Positions 1 through 12,868 of a stretch of DNA of 64,000 bases are shown piece by piece (the first letter of the stretch is position 1; every line of letters starts with the position of its first letter). A program made the position numbers and the translations under genes. Source of the DNA: Dermanyssus gallinae (Eukaryota > Arthropoda > Arachnida > Mesostigmata > Dermanyssidae); contig QVRM01005467.1 of NCBI GenBank assembly GCA_003439945.1, positions 604,501 to 668,500 on the forward strand, given 5' to 3'. The notes under the pieces were generated by a model. It was given only the letters and a program-made list of their open reading frames with translations. It ran no database searches and was not told the DNA's origin.

Positions 1-1626
1 ATCAATGGATACATGTATGGATCGATTACCAGACGGAAGGGCCGTCAAATTGAAATATGAAGAGATGAATGCATTCATGTTCTGATCGAACGGATCGATG
101 AAGTTGATAGCTTAATTGATGAATGGATTCATCGTCGTCAAAGATAGATAGATGAGCAAGCAAATCATATTCTGGACAGTCCCAGCTTCTGCTTCTGCTA
201 TTGCTGGCAATAGCGGAAGTCGTTAAATAGAGAAGAAGATGACGAAGACCGCGGCGCAGGCTTTGTTCTTGTTGTTGCTGTTGTTGTTATTGTTGTTGCT
301 GCGGTAGCTTTGTTGCTGTTGCCCCTGGTCAGAGGTTGCTGCCCTAGCAAAAATCCTAGGGCTCAATAGCAGCTCCAAAACAAGCTGGTCGGCAAAGAAA
401 AACGTCTGAAACTGCATTTGCAGCTAGCGTGATCGTAGTTCACTAACTAGTGGTGGTGGGGTAGTTGTAGCGGTAGTTAAAGAAATAGTTGTGGCGGCCG
501 CCGTCGTCATTGTCGTCGTAGTGAAGACAGAGGAAGAGATGACGGATCATGACCATCATTATGATACCATCACGATTTCGATGCGGTAGTGGCGATGGTA
601 GCCGACCGACAACGCACATCTTGGTTTTTAGTTGAATCTGATTTCGAATCACCATCTGTCGTGACAATAGCCGTCAAAATGTGAAGTCCTAATCACTCTG
701 GTGGTGATGGTGGTCGTTTTAATAACGATACTGATTGACCTGGTAGCGGCGGCAATGATAATAATAATAATAATGTAACAAAAAAAAGATAGACGGTCTC
801 GGCGCATTCTCAACGATCTATCCCCACTTAATGGTTAATGGGTAAACCCGGACATACACGAGCGACTGGCCCTGTTGACTGATTTATTTCGTGGCTCGTT
901 TCGTATTGCCTTTCAGCTAAGAGCGCCGATAATCTCATAAATCCTAGGATAGTCTAGGATACTAGACTAGGCCTTGCTCCAACGGTTACGTTAAGGACGC
1001 CTAGCAGTTGCTTGATAAGACCGATGTTACTAGGCATACTAGACATGTAGCGAGGTAGTCTGATACTCGTAGGGTAGATCATGTCTATTACCCCTAGCCC
1101 ATCTGTGTATCGACAGGTTTCACGCCCACTCTCTTCTACTAGTGTTCTTCAACCAAAGTTAGCTGGAGGGCACATCCATAGACGCAACCCATGCAGCGCC
1201 TCCTAATACTACTGGTGCGAGATTACGCCTTTAACTCAGCATTGGGCCGCTTTTAGAGTCTCTAGACATACGACTAGATATTACCTTAATGATAGTCGAT
1301 CTCACAAGATACTCGACCTTGTCGCTGCCCGAGTCTAACCGGTTTGAGTATCTCTGAATGTGAATGAATAGTGAGTAGTGAATGAATAATGAATAGTGAA
1401 TGAATAATGAATAGTGCTAAATACAAGTGCGTCGGTCGATGAATATGTTCAAATGTAGTTTCGGCCGTGCGGTAGCGGCAGTGCGGCCGCTTACATCATG
1501 ATCGGTGTGTTTACAAAGTATTGCCACGCGTTATTTTTCGTTCCGCGCCATTTAGTGCTCTTAACATTAGTGCTACATCTGCTATTGTGTTTGGTAGCTG
1601 TGGCCATCAATCGACCAAGTATTGCT

Positions 1627-1628
<2 letters not shown>
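1..1628. other. Intergenic, no gene seen
   Basis: I see no supported gene here. A degenerate TTG/CTG triplet tract lies at about 254-330. A short minisatellite built on GAATAGTGAATGAATAAT-like units lies at about 1360-1415. The open frames in this stretch are short and partly read through the triplets, so I do not call them genes. Confidence 0.6.
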
Positions 1629-1715
<87 letters not shown>

Positions 1716-1757
1716 TATTATTATTATTATTATTGTTATTATTATTATTATTATTAT
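1629..1757. repeat. (ATA)n/(ATT)n microsatellite
   Basis: About 28 ATA units switch near 1714 to an ATT run with one interruption (TATTGTTATT). The strand switch makes the tract partly self-complementary. The long poly-Ile and poly-Asn frames across it are artefacts. Confidence 0.95.
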
Positions 1758-1852
1758 ACATTTAGCGAAGGACTTCGATATAAAAATAAAGAACTATTAT
1801 GAATAAAGAAATATTATTATTGATTTTTTCCGCACGTTGTGAGAGACGATAT

Positions 1853-2019
1853 TTGGTCTGACCCTCAGAAAAAAATTGACGTCAACGGGACTGCTTTTGC
1901 ATTTTGTGAGACGGACCCCATAAATACAAATGTGCAACGGTGGTGCTCGAACCTTTGCACCTATGTGTCTTCTCCGGTCGCGAGGCGCATGCGAATGCAC
2001 CACGCCACCGGGCTCGACA
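1853..2019 (-). mobile_element. tRNA-derived SINE, family 1, copy 1
   Basis: On the minus strand this reads head first from GTCGAGCCCGGTGGCGTGG at 2019, through a B-box-like segment near 1950 and a TTGCACATTTGTATTTATGG-like body, to a CTGAGGGTCAG end near 1860. It matches the better copies at 34112-34287 and 48317-48493. Pol III promoter boxes and retroposition are inferred from the family. I could not define target-site duplications for this copy. Confidence 0.8.
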
Positions 2020-2049
2020 ATTGTCTCAAACAATCTCCTTCACGCTGAT

Positions 2050-3745
2050 CTCCCGCCACTACCTGCATTCTACTCGCCAGATCCTGCATAAACCGTATAG
2101 TTCCTCCGCTGATAAGCCCTACCTATCTTCATACCAGTCTCCGGGATATGCGTATTTACGCTTTTCTTTCTTACGGAATAATCCCCGACCCACCCCGTGC
2201 TAAACTATGACCTAGATAGGGGATAGCCGCAGTGCAGGACGCAATGCAGCATCCTGTGCCAGCCACATAAATTATCGTCAGGGTCCTCAAGAAAACATGC
2301 TCGTGATAATCCAGAAATACGAAAGAGCTTTAGTTTTCTTCTAAGCATATACTATTGAAAATGTTTAAATATCACTATTAAAATAAAAACGTTATTTTAT
2401 ATGTTAGTTTTCTTGAAAATAGCTTAATTCACGACCAATTAGTGGTCGCGCTATTGACTTTACTCACTGTACTATTGACTTAACTTACTGTCTCTGTCAC
2501 AAATGACTTTGAAGACAAATCAAACTGTTGTTTCCCCGTTACAGATGTAAGAAGCGACCGAGACGAGAGTGACCACTTATTACAATATTGAAACAATCGG
2601 TATTTGCAAGATCGACAGGCCCCGTGCCTATTGTACCGTAGTTATCCCAAGCAATCTCGGGCAGCGGTAATTTTTCAAAAAAGCTTATACAGCTCTCGAT
2701 TACTTGAACGTTTAACTAATAGCACTTGTAATTTTAGTAGAAATAAAAAAAAACGTTATTATTAGAGAAACAAATATGCAGTTAACTAATAGGGTACTAT
2801 TAGCCTCGTGATAGCCCCTCGAGTTATTTAGCTATGATACTTATAAGCAAAACATCAATTACAAATACACACAAAAAATTACATTGTTGCTATTGGTGTC
2901 ATGAGTAGTAAATCTACTAGCCTGCAAAAAATCGCAGCATGTTTGCGTGCATAAAATTGTATAACAATACCAACATAATTTTACATAGATAATTTAGCTA
3001 AAATAAGGACTTGTTGTTACCACAAAATCCAATCAGGCAGTGCTAAATAGTACCTGACAATACTCTAACTGCATATGCGTCAATATTGGGGTTTAGTAGG
3101 CCCAGAAGTAATCATTGGCATATGGAAGCGTAGTCTTCTAAAATACACACAAAATACAAACGGACACGGGCTATAGTCTTTTCTGCAAATGCCCTTAATT
3201 GTTACAATTGTTGAAAATGTGCAATTATGGAAATTGTAAGCTTAGTGAAAAACTACTGAATTTGAATACATTTGCTGTCTGGAAAAGATAATTCCTTTTA
3301 AAAAAAATCAAGAAAAGCAAAATGGCTTCAAGCTATCCTCTTCTTAAACCTCGGAACTTTACAAGATCACAAAAGCTTACGTTTATGATCGGTCTAAGGT
3401 TAGAAGCGAGGCTTACAGAAGAGCACCGATTCGTTTGTACGGAGATAACGTCGACAACTGATGATGAGATGACCAGGGACCGGCAAGTTAGGCAGTAGAG
3501 TAGAAGATAGTATAATAGTAGCTTTAACAAACATATTCAATATCAACATCGACACGACTAGACACATGCGTATTTAGTTCATTAACAAAACAAATGTATG
3601 ACGAATATGGATGTAGAGTGAAAGAACCCATATCTGCAATGTCGATCGCATGGTTTTACAGATGCCTCAGATGAAGTCAATGATTATTAGAGAATGAAAA
3701 GATAAGGAGATGCTTTGTAAAAAGACAGCCTGACTTACCCGGAGA

Positions 3746-3748
<3 letters not shown>
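2050..3748. other. AT-rich intergenic DNA, no gene seen
   Basis: This stretch is AT-rich with no frame that resembles a known protein and no recognisable repeat. The minus-strand frame at 3333-3530 has no recognisable content. Confidence 0.5.

Positions 3749-3813
<65 letters not shown>
3749..3813. repeat. (TA)n microsatellite
   Basis: About 32 uninterrupted TA units lie directly upstream of a retroelement relic. Confidence 0.97.
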
Positions 3814-3816
<3 letters not shown>

Positions 3817-3838
3817 AAATAAATGAAAAGAGGCAACT

Positions 3839-4099
3839 TTGAGGTCTGCTGGCTTTCCTTGCATTCTCGAGTCTCCTGGCCTCTGCAAACATGATGGAAA
3901 GCAACTGGACAAACTGACACTAACGTCCTTCGAGATGGGTCGTATGCTAGCATGGGATGCAACCATTACTGACTCATTAGCCTCCTCAGTGATCAGTGCG
4001 GGAGCGGAAAATGGGCGATATATGTTTATGCGGGGCGCTCAGATAGCCACATTTGCTGCTAATTGGCCTGGAATATGCCGTTACGCAGGACTACCATAA
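3839..4099 (+). pseudogene. Retroelement family R, C-terminal fragment (locus 1)
   Basis: One open frame of about 86 codons reads AGFPCILESPGLCKHDGK, then LTLTSFEMGRMLAWDATITD. This matches the segment after the reverse transcriptase domain in an invertebrate retroelement protein, where the pattern is an LEPxGL block, DGKRPDGLTL and then a WDATxTD block. The same block recurs near 24.97-25.47 kb and in the 26.4-30.5 kb locus. Upstream and downstream parts are missing, so this is a fragment. The family assignment is from recognition of the pattern. The exact non-LTR clade is not assigned. Confidence 0.7.
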
Positions 4100-5089
4100 C
4101 CAACTTTGGATCCTGTGCTCTAGTCAGAAAAGCTAACAGGCCGGTAGTTAAATCCGTATGCTATATATTTTTGGACAAAGATCAAGTAATGTACGCTGTG
4201 TGATTTTTTCTTGATGAAAAAGATCCATCACGTATCATTAAATACATTTAAGATTGGGGCATACATATAATGCATAAAATGAACACATATATTACTGCCC
4301 CTCCAAAAATTTTAAACATAGGGTGTTTAAACATAAAGTGAAAAATATTGGCAGCACAATGGGCCTCTTTTTTACCAAGTGTTGCATTCCGTATAGAGCG
4401 ACACGAACTGTGTCACATCAGTGATTAGCGCCAGCGTACTCCATCAACATACTTCGGTGTATTCCCAAAAATTGCCCTCCTCACCTAGACAACAAAAAGG
4501 GTAAAACTAATGTAGTAGTATAAGATTTTTATGAATCACTTACACATAACCACGTTTTAGTTCTTCCAGATTGATATTTATAATTTGATACTCTTAACGT
4601 TTCCCTTGCATATGCTAATGTTATTGCCGTATCTACCTTCGACAGTTCACCGCTATTGCCACAATTCCTCTGTCCCATTCAAAGCCTCTGTGTGTATATA
4701 TATATATTATAAACTGGAATATATAAACTGGAAAAAGCTTTGATGTCTAGTATGCACGCAGTATGGCTGGGCTAGAAGATAGAGATGAAGCATATTGTCT
4801 CCTACCAGGTAACTCTAGAAAGATATGGCTTTGATTACGTCTGGAACCTCCCGAGTTTTGTATATTTCCGTGGATAAGTATGCCCAGAAGGCTCGCGGAG
4901 TTGCACAATTTAACAAGGTCCGCAAAGCTGCTGCTTTCGCTTGAACGTCGGCATGGTTTAACGAATTCGATTCACTAGACATGAATAATGCAGAATCGGA
5001 AGGCATGATACTCTGCTACTGGCTCTACAAATATTTTTAAAATGTAAGTAGTTCCGTTTGGCTAATAACGGCATTCATTATTCTTGCTG

Positions 5090-5141
<52 letters not shown>

Positions 5142-8100
5142 CACAAATTTGTTAATTAAAGGAGTAGTTGTAGTATAATTGCTTAGCACTTTCTAGTATT
5201 GCATAGGCCGACCTGTTACTAAGTGAGGTTTTCTGTGAACCCATTTAAACGGCAATATTGAATAATCTTGTTGTTTTGTCTTGTACACTCGTAGTGTGTT
5301 CTTACGAACGGTTTAAGGCTTGAAGCCTGTATTTGTGCACCTCCCGATCCACTGGAACAGTGCATCTGTATGTAAAAAATCTTAGGTCCGTTTCGCAAAC
5401 TTCAAAGAGGTGTCCTTAAATAGAACCTCTAAACTTGCAATTTACTCTAAGGTTAGTGGCTTACAGTTTGAATCGAGCAGATCATTGAAGTTTTTTTTAA
5501 ATATATTTAATTCAACATAGAGTTGTGGCAAAAAAATGCTAACCCATCGGCGTGTCGTATGATCTAAACTCTAATCTTTCAAGACATGGTTGTCATCAGG
5601 TTGTCGCACGTCAGGTTGGGCGCCGCGACTGTCTTCTAGTGTGTTCTAGAAATCTACAACCTAGTTAGAAAACACGCAATGCCTAGTTAGAACTAGGGAT
5701 TGCGCGTGCTGCCTTGTCTTCCTATTTTCTTTTTTGCTTTGATGCGTAAATGTTAAATCAGATTTGCATTCTTAAAAGCACTATTATTAGATTTAAGGAC
5801 TTGCACTAATAGTTTAGAAATGTTTTTAGCAAAGAAAATAGGTGATTAGGACTTCTTGTCGTTGCTCCCCCATCGTTCCTATTCCTTCATAAGTGAACAT
5901 TGTTGACCTCATAACGACGTCTGCTTTGTTTATCTATGTTCAATCGTACCGCAGCTCATTGCGTGATGGCCGCAAGTACCTCTCTGTTGACACTGTCCTT
6001 CGGTACTTCGGTGTCGTCTAGGAAGGTGCAGACAAAGGCTACTCGCTAAGCGCAGACCACTTCTTTCACCGACACTTCCATAGAGATGCAAGCCTCGTGG
6101 CGCCTATTCGATTTGAACCAATTTTGCATTTCTCTAACATCGTTCCTTCGAGTCCACTCTTCGGCATTGTACATACCACTCTTATTAGCAGTCTATACAA
6201 TATCTCGAGTATAGTAATGGGTTAATAGGTACACAGATACTCCCCTATTAGATATTCGTTGCTCAAACAGCGTTACCGTTTCAATTGACCAATATTTGGA
6301 GACTTTTTGGACAACCTCTGACATTGCGCTCAGCTGCGCTACTATGTAGACATGTTTATCTTTTTTAACCAGCCATTGTCAGATTGAATCTTATATTGTA
6401 CCTAGCTGCTGCGTTTTGTTGGGCACGTCCTCTAAAAGCACTGACACCTCCAGTGGTGTGATTCCTATTTCAAAGTCTGTGGCCTTGCTCTTGTCTTCTT
6501 CTTCTGTCTTGCAATCAGGAGCTCTGAGGCAACTCGTAGGTCTCACCTGTTCGCCTTTTTACTGACCTTGATGCTTGCTTTCCAGGGTGATTCTGGTTGT
6601 GTCTTCGGACACACCCTTATGCGTTAGTGTTCTTAAAAAATGTTAAAACCGTTTCTAAAGAGTATGAAAGTGAGCACATCGGCTCTGCGGATAAATCGTT
6701 GACACAGCTCGAGATGGAAACCGAATTTTCTTTTATTACTACATATCCACTGCCCACTGAAGCATAAGGTGGTAAACGATTTTTTGCCGTGTCATGGCAA
6801 AATCATATTTTTGCAACGTTTTTCATTCTGGTGGTCAGTTTTAGTTATCGCAAAACACTTTTAATGTATACGAACTTTCCGTTTTTGAATGCTTTCTGAA
6901 CGGTGCACAGCATCCCGCTTACAGTTTGGAGTCATTGCAACATGTCATATCCACATTTTTTTGGGAAAATAGAAAGCCAATGCTTGATACGCGCTAAGAA
7001 TCTTTAGCTCCGAGCTGAGCGCAATTCGAGGATGTTGATAACCTACAGGGGCTCGGGACACACCTTGTAGACGCAATCGCCCAACAAACAGACTTGCTTG
7101 AGCTGGTTCGACGGAGAAAACAAAACAAAAATCAGTAGATATCGAAAATATATTATAAAATATTGCACCGGAATCATCTTCTCTAGATTTAGGAGGCTAG
7201 GTTTAGTAAGCTAGCTTACATCCCATTAGACCTCCTAATAATATCAAGTGTCATATAAATTACATATTTCAAAAACATTAAGTGTTTTGCGCATACAAAA
7301 GGCATCTTATTGAACACTATCGCTTCGAGTATCTGTCGGCGCTTTTCGGTGATACAGCAAAATTTAGACAGCAATTGTTGTCTGAAGTTTGTACCGCGTC
7401 CATTACCACAGCTCCACGGTTCACTCCACAGGTCCATTGCCATTGCTAATTAAGTAGTAGACAAGGCACTGCACTTAATGGCTTTAATTACAAAAACAAT
7501 ATTTAGAATGTTGTTAGTTTCTGCTTTCATCATTAAAGATACTAGATATTTGAGCATGAACATTCGACGATACATGGCTGAGCATTCTAGGGCGGGCTTG
7601 TAACGCGTCCTGGGTTAAGTCTGCATGTGGGTGTTACGGGTACTACCTTTTGATATTGTAGCACGAAAGCAAAATTAGCGCCAAATGTAAAAATCCTCCA
7701 TGCCTAATAATAATCGTATTAGTAATTGTAATAGTTATAGTAAGCACTAAGTACTAGTAAGAAAACCGCTCATAACCTGCTATCTTGGCAGCTCAAGGTC
7801 GTCTTTTGTCAAGAACGGCCATGCGTTGGCTTGATGCTAGTTCGATGTGTCGGCGATCAGCTGTTGTGTGAACAATCGTGTCGCGTTGGGGCGACTGCAA
7901 AAATCACCACTCACTACTCCTCCCCCCGTTCCCCACGCTCCCCGCTCCCCAAGCCCCCCACGCCCCCCCGCCGTGGTTGGTCGTGATCGTTTCGCATGGG
8001 GTGCTTTTCTACGGGAGTGGGAGTGAATACGGGTGGGGAGGAATCGGACAACAACGAAAACAACAGCAACGCTGAAGGAGGGAAGGCGCGCATCGACTCC

Positions 8101-9007
8101 GAACAAAGAACGTGATCGTCGTTAGCTTGCCGCGCGCAGATTGCGCCATGATGACAAATGACATGACGAGGCCATCGTTGTTGTTTCTGCTGCTGCTGCA
8201 GCTGCTGCTGCAAGCTACATAGCGAGGTACCACCTAGCTACTGCCAAACTGTACGATCTATCTGTAGATCCCTTACTTCGGCCTCTCGGCTGGTCTTACG
8301 CCATTGCGCGTCAACTTCCCGAATGCAAAAAGCGGAAACTACAAAAACCCAACCGCCAGTTGTTGTCAGTTGTTAAGCACCGGACAACGACGACAAGGTT
8401 ACGACGGCAAAAGAGAAGGAAGAGTCACCGCAAGACACTGGCCTACGATACGACGTGCTATGCCGGCCCGGAAGGTGTACAGCCGCCGAACAAGGCTCAC
8501 TTGTCGAGTTAAAAAGGCATATATATAGATATATAGATAGATATAGCACTATCAGGACATCAAAATTTCAATACCAATCGTGAAATGCAATCCTGTCCGT
8601 AGAACAAAAACGTTAGAGGACAATTTGGGTAGAGTTACTGCGAGTTGTCATTGTTCGGTAGATATTAATGTATTCGTGTTCGCCGCCTAGAGTTAAATTT
8701 GTGAAACTTTTTCTAAATGCCTTTTGTTCTATTAAAATTTATTTGAGTCTTGACCAGTCAAGCGGAATTCAGGCCTGCTCCTATTCTATGTATTGTTGTG
8801 GTAAATGTAAGAAAACTAGAACAGAGACGTTCAATTCATATAACGCAAAGCTATTTCAACGTCCACCAGAAGATTTCGTGACATAACGTATGTCTCGGGA
8901 CTAAGCCAGATCAACTATTTTTCATTGCAACAAGTTTTTCGAGTTCAAGAAGAGCGAATGAACAGCTGAGAACAGCTCGAACATACTTTTGTTTTTCTTA
9001 CTGAGGA
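4100..9007. other. Intergenic with decayed sequence; no intact gene
   Basis: No supported gene. A (TA)n tract lies at 5092-5138 and an imperfect fold-back at 5673-5708. On the minus strand, one frame from about 6560 to 5900 reads protein-like sequence with roughly five stops and could be an old pseudogene of unknown identity. A C-rich/G-rich strip lies at 7918-7975. The frame at 8304-8528 has no recognisable content. Confidence 0.45.
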
Positions 9008-9135
9008 CTAAGAACAAAAATGCATAATGCACACCCTTTGGATCTTTTGGGTAGTGTGGAACTCTCAATGCCACTAAAAACCTGGTGATCCCCTAACCTA
9101 CATGACCGGGATATTTGTGGTATTACTTCAGTGAA
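9008..9135 (-). repeat. Dispersed repeat C, copy 1
   Basis: The reverse complement shares long stretches with 18218-18345: CACTGAAGTAA, CCACAAATATC, TGTAGnTTAGGGGATC, CAGGTTTTTAGTG, CACACTACCC and AAAGGGTGTGCATTATGCAT. It has no coding content. It may be an untranslated part of one of the retroelements or a separate short element. Confidence 0.7.
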
Positions 9136-9575
9136 GGCTCGAACATCCCTGCTGGCTTTTAGGTACAGGACCGTAAAAACCTACCTACCATGTAATATAA
9201 CAATAATTAATGCTTTCGTCTACGTTCAGAGGCATGCAGGCGTACGCATGTGCGGCGGTTGCATGCCGTCGTCAAGTTACTGCAAACAGCTGACCGCTAG
9301 TCTTATACAAACCAAATCGTTGAAAATGTAGTTCATCAAAAACAATGGCTAATTTGCCGGCACCCACATTACAGTTCACAACAAACGTTCAGCTTCGAAG
9401 AAAAACAGATTGAAACACCAGCTCGAGGTCATGATAAACATTAAGTTTATTTTTCTCTGAAGTCTAGGTTAACAGGAGCCTGCTATTCAATTTTAAGGTG
9501 GTGGTTTACTTGTTGGACCCGTGGATATCGAGGTTCTGAATGTTTGTAGACACAAAAAAAGTGGTTCAATTTTAT

Positions 9576-9631
9576 GTCGTTGATGTTGCGTTCATTCAAC
9601 GCGCGTGTTGGATGAACGCAACGTCAACGAC
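9576..9631. repeat. 25-bp near-perfect hairpin, 6-nt loop
   Basis: The arm at 9576-9600 and the arm at 9607-9631 are reverse complements except at two positions. Both mismatches become G-U pairs in a plus-strand transcript. The loop is GCGCGT. It lies in the frame 9540-9764, which I do not consider a gene. It could be a fold-back duplication, a miniature element or an RNA hairpin. Confidence 0.85.
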
Positions 9632-9829
9632 GGCGATAGCAAAGCTGGAAGCGCCACCAGGAAGAGCAGTGCTTCAGTCAACGAATCACAAGTGCGGCAA
9701 GTGTGCCCTTTGCCAGTTGTTGGCGATGCGACTCAGCAACTGTTCTAGTGCCCGTTTCCTATAGATATAGTTGGATAGGTTCAGTTGTTTATCACTGTCA
9801 TCATCGGTCGTGATGGTCATATTGTGGAG

Positions 9830-10245
9830 TTAGTATTGTTGTTACTGCTGCTGCTAGTGCTGTTGTTATATTTGTTACTGTTGTCGTTGTCGTCGTCTTC
9901 GTCAACATTTTCAACGCCCCGCTCCCTCCTACCAGCATCAGCCTTCTAGGGGGACAACATAACTACTACCACCACCATCCTACTGGTCTTCGACGGTTGA
10001 CTGGTAGTCGCTACTCAAAGGAAAGCGCCGCTGGCTATTTGCCCAGAGGCGTCGTTGTCAGTGTCTGCATTTCGTGCGTGAAGTCGAGCTCGTTGTTAGT
10101 ATTGTTGTTATTGTTGCTGTTGTTGTTATTGTTGCTGTTGCTGTTGTTGTTGCTATCGTTGTTCTTGTTGCTGTTGTTTGTGTTGTTGTTGCTATCGTTG
10201 TTCCAGTTGCTGTTGTTGTGGTTATTGTTGTTGCCATCGGGTTCT
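9830..10245. repeat. Degenerate (TTG/CTG)n triplet tracts
   Basis: Two dense TTG-rich tracts at about 9830-9905 and 10090-10245 are separated by about 180 bases of ordinary sequence. The long Leu-rich, Val-rich and Asn-rich frames across them come from the triplets. Confidence 0.9.
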
Positions 10246-11299
10246 CGTTCAGTTCCTGCGGCGGGCCCCGAAGATGAGGGAGGAGCCTGGCCGGGAGCCC
10301 CTTTGTGACCATACAGCCCCAAAGCGTGTACGAAGGGGCCTGCATGTAGTGTATGTGCGTGCTTGTTAGCAGAGAATCGCGCATCAGGGGAGCGAAATTA
10401 TGATTGTCGTATTATGTTGCCCTTTGACGCGCACGAACACGTCCAGCAGCGTCGTCGTCATCGCTGTTGTTGTTGTTGTTAATTTCGCTGTAGTAGAAAT
10501 ACAAGTTGTTTTGTTGTTGTATTTTTGTGACTTGTTGTTACGTGCAGCAATCAGTTGGCCGGCGCACACACCGGCGTTCTAGATCGACATCCTGTGCGCC
10601 AACTTTCCTCTGATTGAGTTGCTTTGCCTTCCTCCTTAGACATCGTCATCATCATCATCATTATCAGACTCATCATAATCATTACCTAAGCGTGTCGTGC
10701 ACTGTCGACAAGACAATCACGCCAACAGGAGGATGACACACGCGCTTGTGTCACGGAGCAGGGCGACTCAAACGCATCGCTCTAGTTACGGATCGGTAAA
10801 TAGGTGCCCCTTTGCCTTTTTCTCTATGCGCATGTACACACACAAACATATATATATATATATATATATATAAAGAGAGAGAGAGATGAGAAGAGAGTTT
10901 TTGCTCTTTTAACTCTACCAGTAACGTCTGTGTTTTTTCAGATAACGTGGGGGAAAGACAAGCCAAAATCTTACTATGGAGCTGGCGCTGTATTGTACCT
11001 ACAGCTGCATGTACTCGCGATTAATTGGACGTAATTTTGGATTTATATATATATATATTTATCTTGACATTAGCATGACAGTTTATTGCGCATTGACCAA
11101 TTTATTAGAATTCAATAAAAGCGAGCGTAAATAGAGTCACCAAAAGCTGCAGCAGTTGTAGTATTAGTGGTGACCTTTAGTACGTTTTTACTGCACTACA
11201 CTTAAAATGCGCCTGCACGCTCGCCAAAAGCACTCCTAATGAGAACCATTAGGAGTTGTACCATTTCATTAGACCTCTAGAGCCCTTTTCGATGTAATG
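10246..11299. other. Intergenic, no gene seen
   Basis: It contains a short TTG tract at 10450-10480, a (TA)n run at 10848-10872 and a 10-bp perfect palindrome with a 5-nt loop at 11232-11256. No coding content is recognised. Confidence 0.6.
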
Positions 11300-11425
11300 C
11301 CAAAGTAATACCGAGCCTGGGGGGGTGGGGAGGAATCCGGGTTTAGTGGGTTTGCGAGTCTCACACTAGTCACGCAGGCTGCTAGTGGCGCATGTGCATC
11401 ATGCATTACCGAAACCTCCCAGAAC
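11300..11425 (+). repeat. Dispersed repeat C, diverged copy 2
   Basis: It shares TTTAGTGGGTTTGCGAGTCT and CACACTAGTCAC, followed by GCATCATGCATT, with the copies at 18218-18345 and, inverted, 28150-28230. A poly(A) run follows at about 11425-11443. Confidence 0.55.
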
Positions 11426-11443
11426 AAAAAAAAAAAAAAAAAA

Positions 11444-12155
11444 GACCTCTACGATAATCCAAGCTCAAGATTTCCTTCTCTATTAATGTCCGGTGTACGT
11501 ATTCGTGAAAAAAAATGGTCCGAGTGAATTTTGATGGCATGCAGACTTGAGCAGTCATTTTCAACGAATATCATTATGAAGACTCGACAAAATGCGACGT
11601 GGCAAGGTCAGAACTGTAAACTGGGCGCGGCAGAGCATTTCAGGAAAAATCCAGCACTGTCTGACAGGCGGGTGTCGGGGCGTTTTTTATTGTTAGAACG
11701 CTACGCGTCGTTTGTTGGTTAGATTGGACGCATTTGGACGAGGACTGACCTCGAATGGTCTATTTGTCAGCCAGTATTTATCATCACAACTAGTTTGACT
11801 TTCCGGAAGTCGCTCATAGTAAACCACTCCCCTGATATCACACCAAACGCGAGATTCATTTTAGTTTGGGTGGAGCGCCGACCGTTGAATCATTCGCGGA
11901 CGTGGCAGTGCATTAAACAGCGTTACCGCGAAAGAAAGCTTTACATTCAGGTTGAGAATCACCATATGTTAGCAAAGGAGTTTGTTACTAGTATGCTCTT
12001 TTTGCTTTCTAATGAACGATTAAAGGGGGCGCAGTATTTTAAAAATAGAGAACGCGTCGAGAATTTGTTCGGATTTTCTAACCGATCAAGTGTATACATA
12101 TATGAAACAAATTTGCCACAAACAATCTGCATTTTTTTTTATGATAATTGGTATA
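11444..12155. other. Intergenic; 125-codon frame of unknown status
   Basis: The longest frame (11795-12172, +) begins MTFRKSLIVNHSP. It shows no domain I recognise, no signal peptide and no repeat content. It overlaps the hairpin that follows. I see no splice or poly(A) context that would make it a gene. Confidence 0.4.
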
Positions 12156-12217
12156 ATTGTTGCCTAAATTGACACTGATCTCTAACATTATAGACCAGTG
12201 TCAACTTAGGCAGCAAT
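12156..12217. repeat. 29-bp imperfect hairpin, 4-nt loop
   Basis: Arms 12156-12184 and 12189-12217 are reverse complements with four mismatches. Pairing may extend outward with a gap: ATGAT at 12141 faces ATCAT at 12221. The loop is ACAT. Confidence 0.8.
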
Positions 12218-12279
12218 CAAATCATCAAGGGCAAAAAATACAGGTTGCTTGTGGCAAAATTGCTGCCAAATTAATTGTA

Positions 12280-12410
12280 TCAAGCCCGGTGACGTAATGC
12301 ATTCACGTGCGCCTTGCGACCGGTTCACAGGTTTGATCCCCGCTGTTGCACATTTATATTTATGGGGTGGGTCTAACTAAGTAATGCGACAGCAACTGTC
12401 TTTAGTGAGT
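12280..12410 (+). mobile_element. tRNA-derived SINE, family 1, diverged copy
   Basis: It reads AAGCCCGGTGACGTAATGCA, then a TGCGCCTTGCGACCGG segment, GGTTTGATCCCC (B-box-like), and TTGCACATTTATATTTATGG. It is recognisable as family 1 but diverged from the younger copies, and its tail is unclear. Confidence 0.7.
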
Positions 12411-12868
12411 GTGGCTGGGGTGACGGGGAGCCAAAGAAGGAAAGAGGTGTGTGACAGCTGGATTGTTGCCTACACCTTTCTACCCCCACGCCAGTGTGCT
12501 TTGCTTCCTTATCCCGTGGCCAGGGCCACATCATGAACAGTACGAGTAATTAGGATAACACCTGAAGGAAGCACGCCCGACAGGTATGAGGGATATTATA
12601 CTATGTTGGAGTCTGAAAGCTAAACTATATCATAGCCAAGAGGGCAACAGTCTTGGTGCAACCAAAAGCAGCTCTTGCCTACGGCCTAGCTGCAGCAGAG
12701 TTTGCAGCGATACATACAGCCGATGTCTCCCGGCTGTCTGCGGCGAAGAAGAAGATGGGCATTGTGTTCCATCAATAATGCGGCCGTTGCGTAGGGTTTT
12801 CAGCGGGCGGCTACAGCCCGCCGGAAGTCGGCGCAAGGTGGTAACAACACCGATACCGACCATAATAA

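Noticed and set aside
1498..1806. 102-residue frame with a long poly-Ile run
   Set aside because: It is the translation of the (ATA/ATT)n microsatellite, and the other frames give poly-Asn and poly-Tyr.
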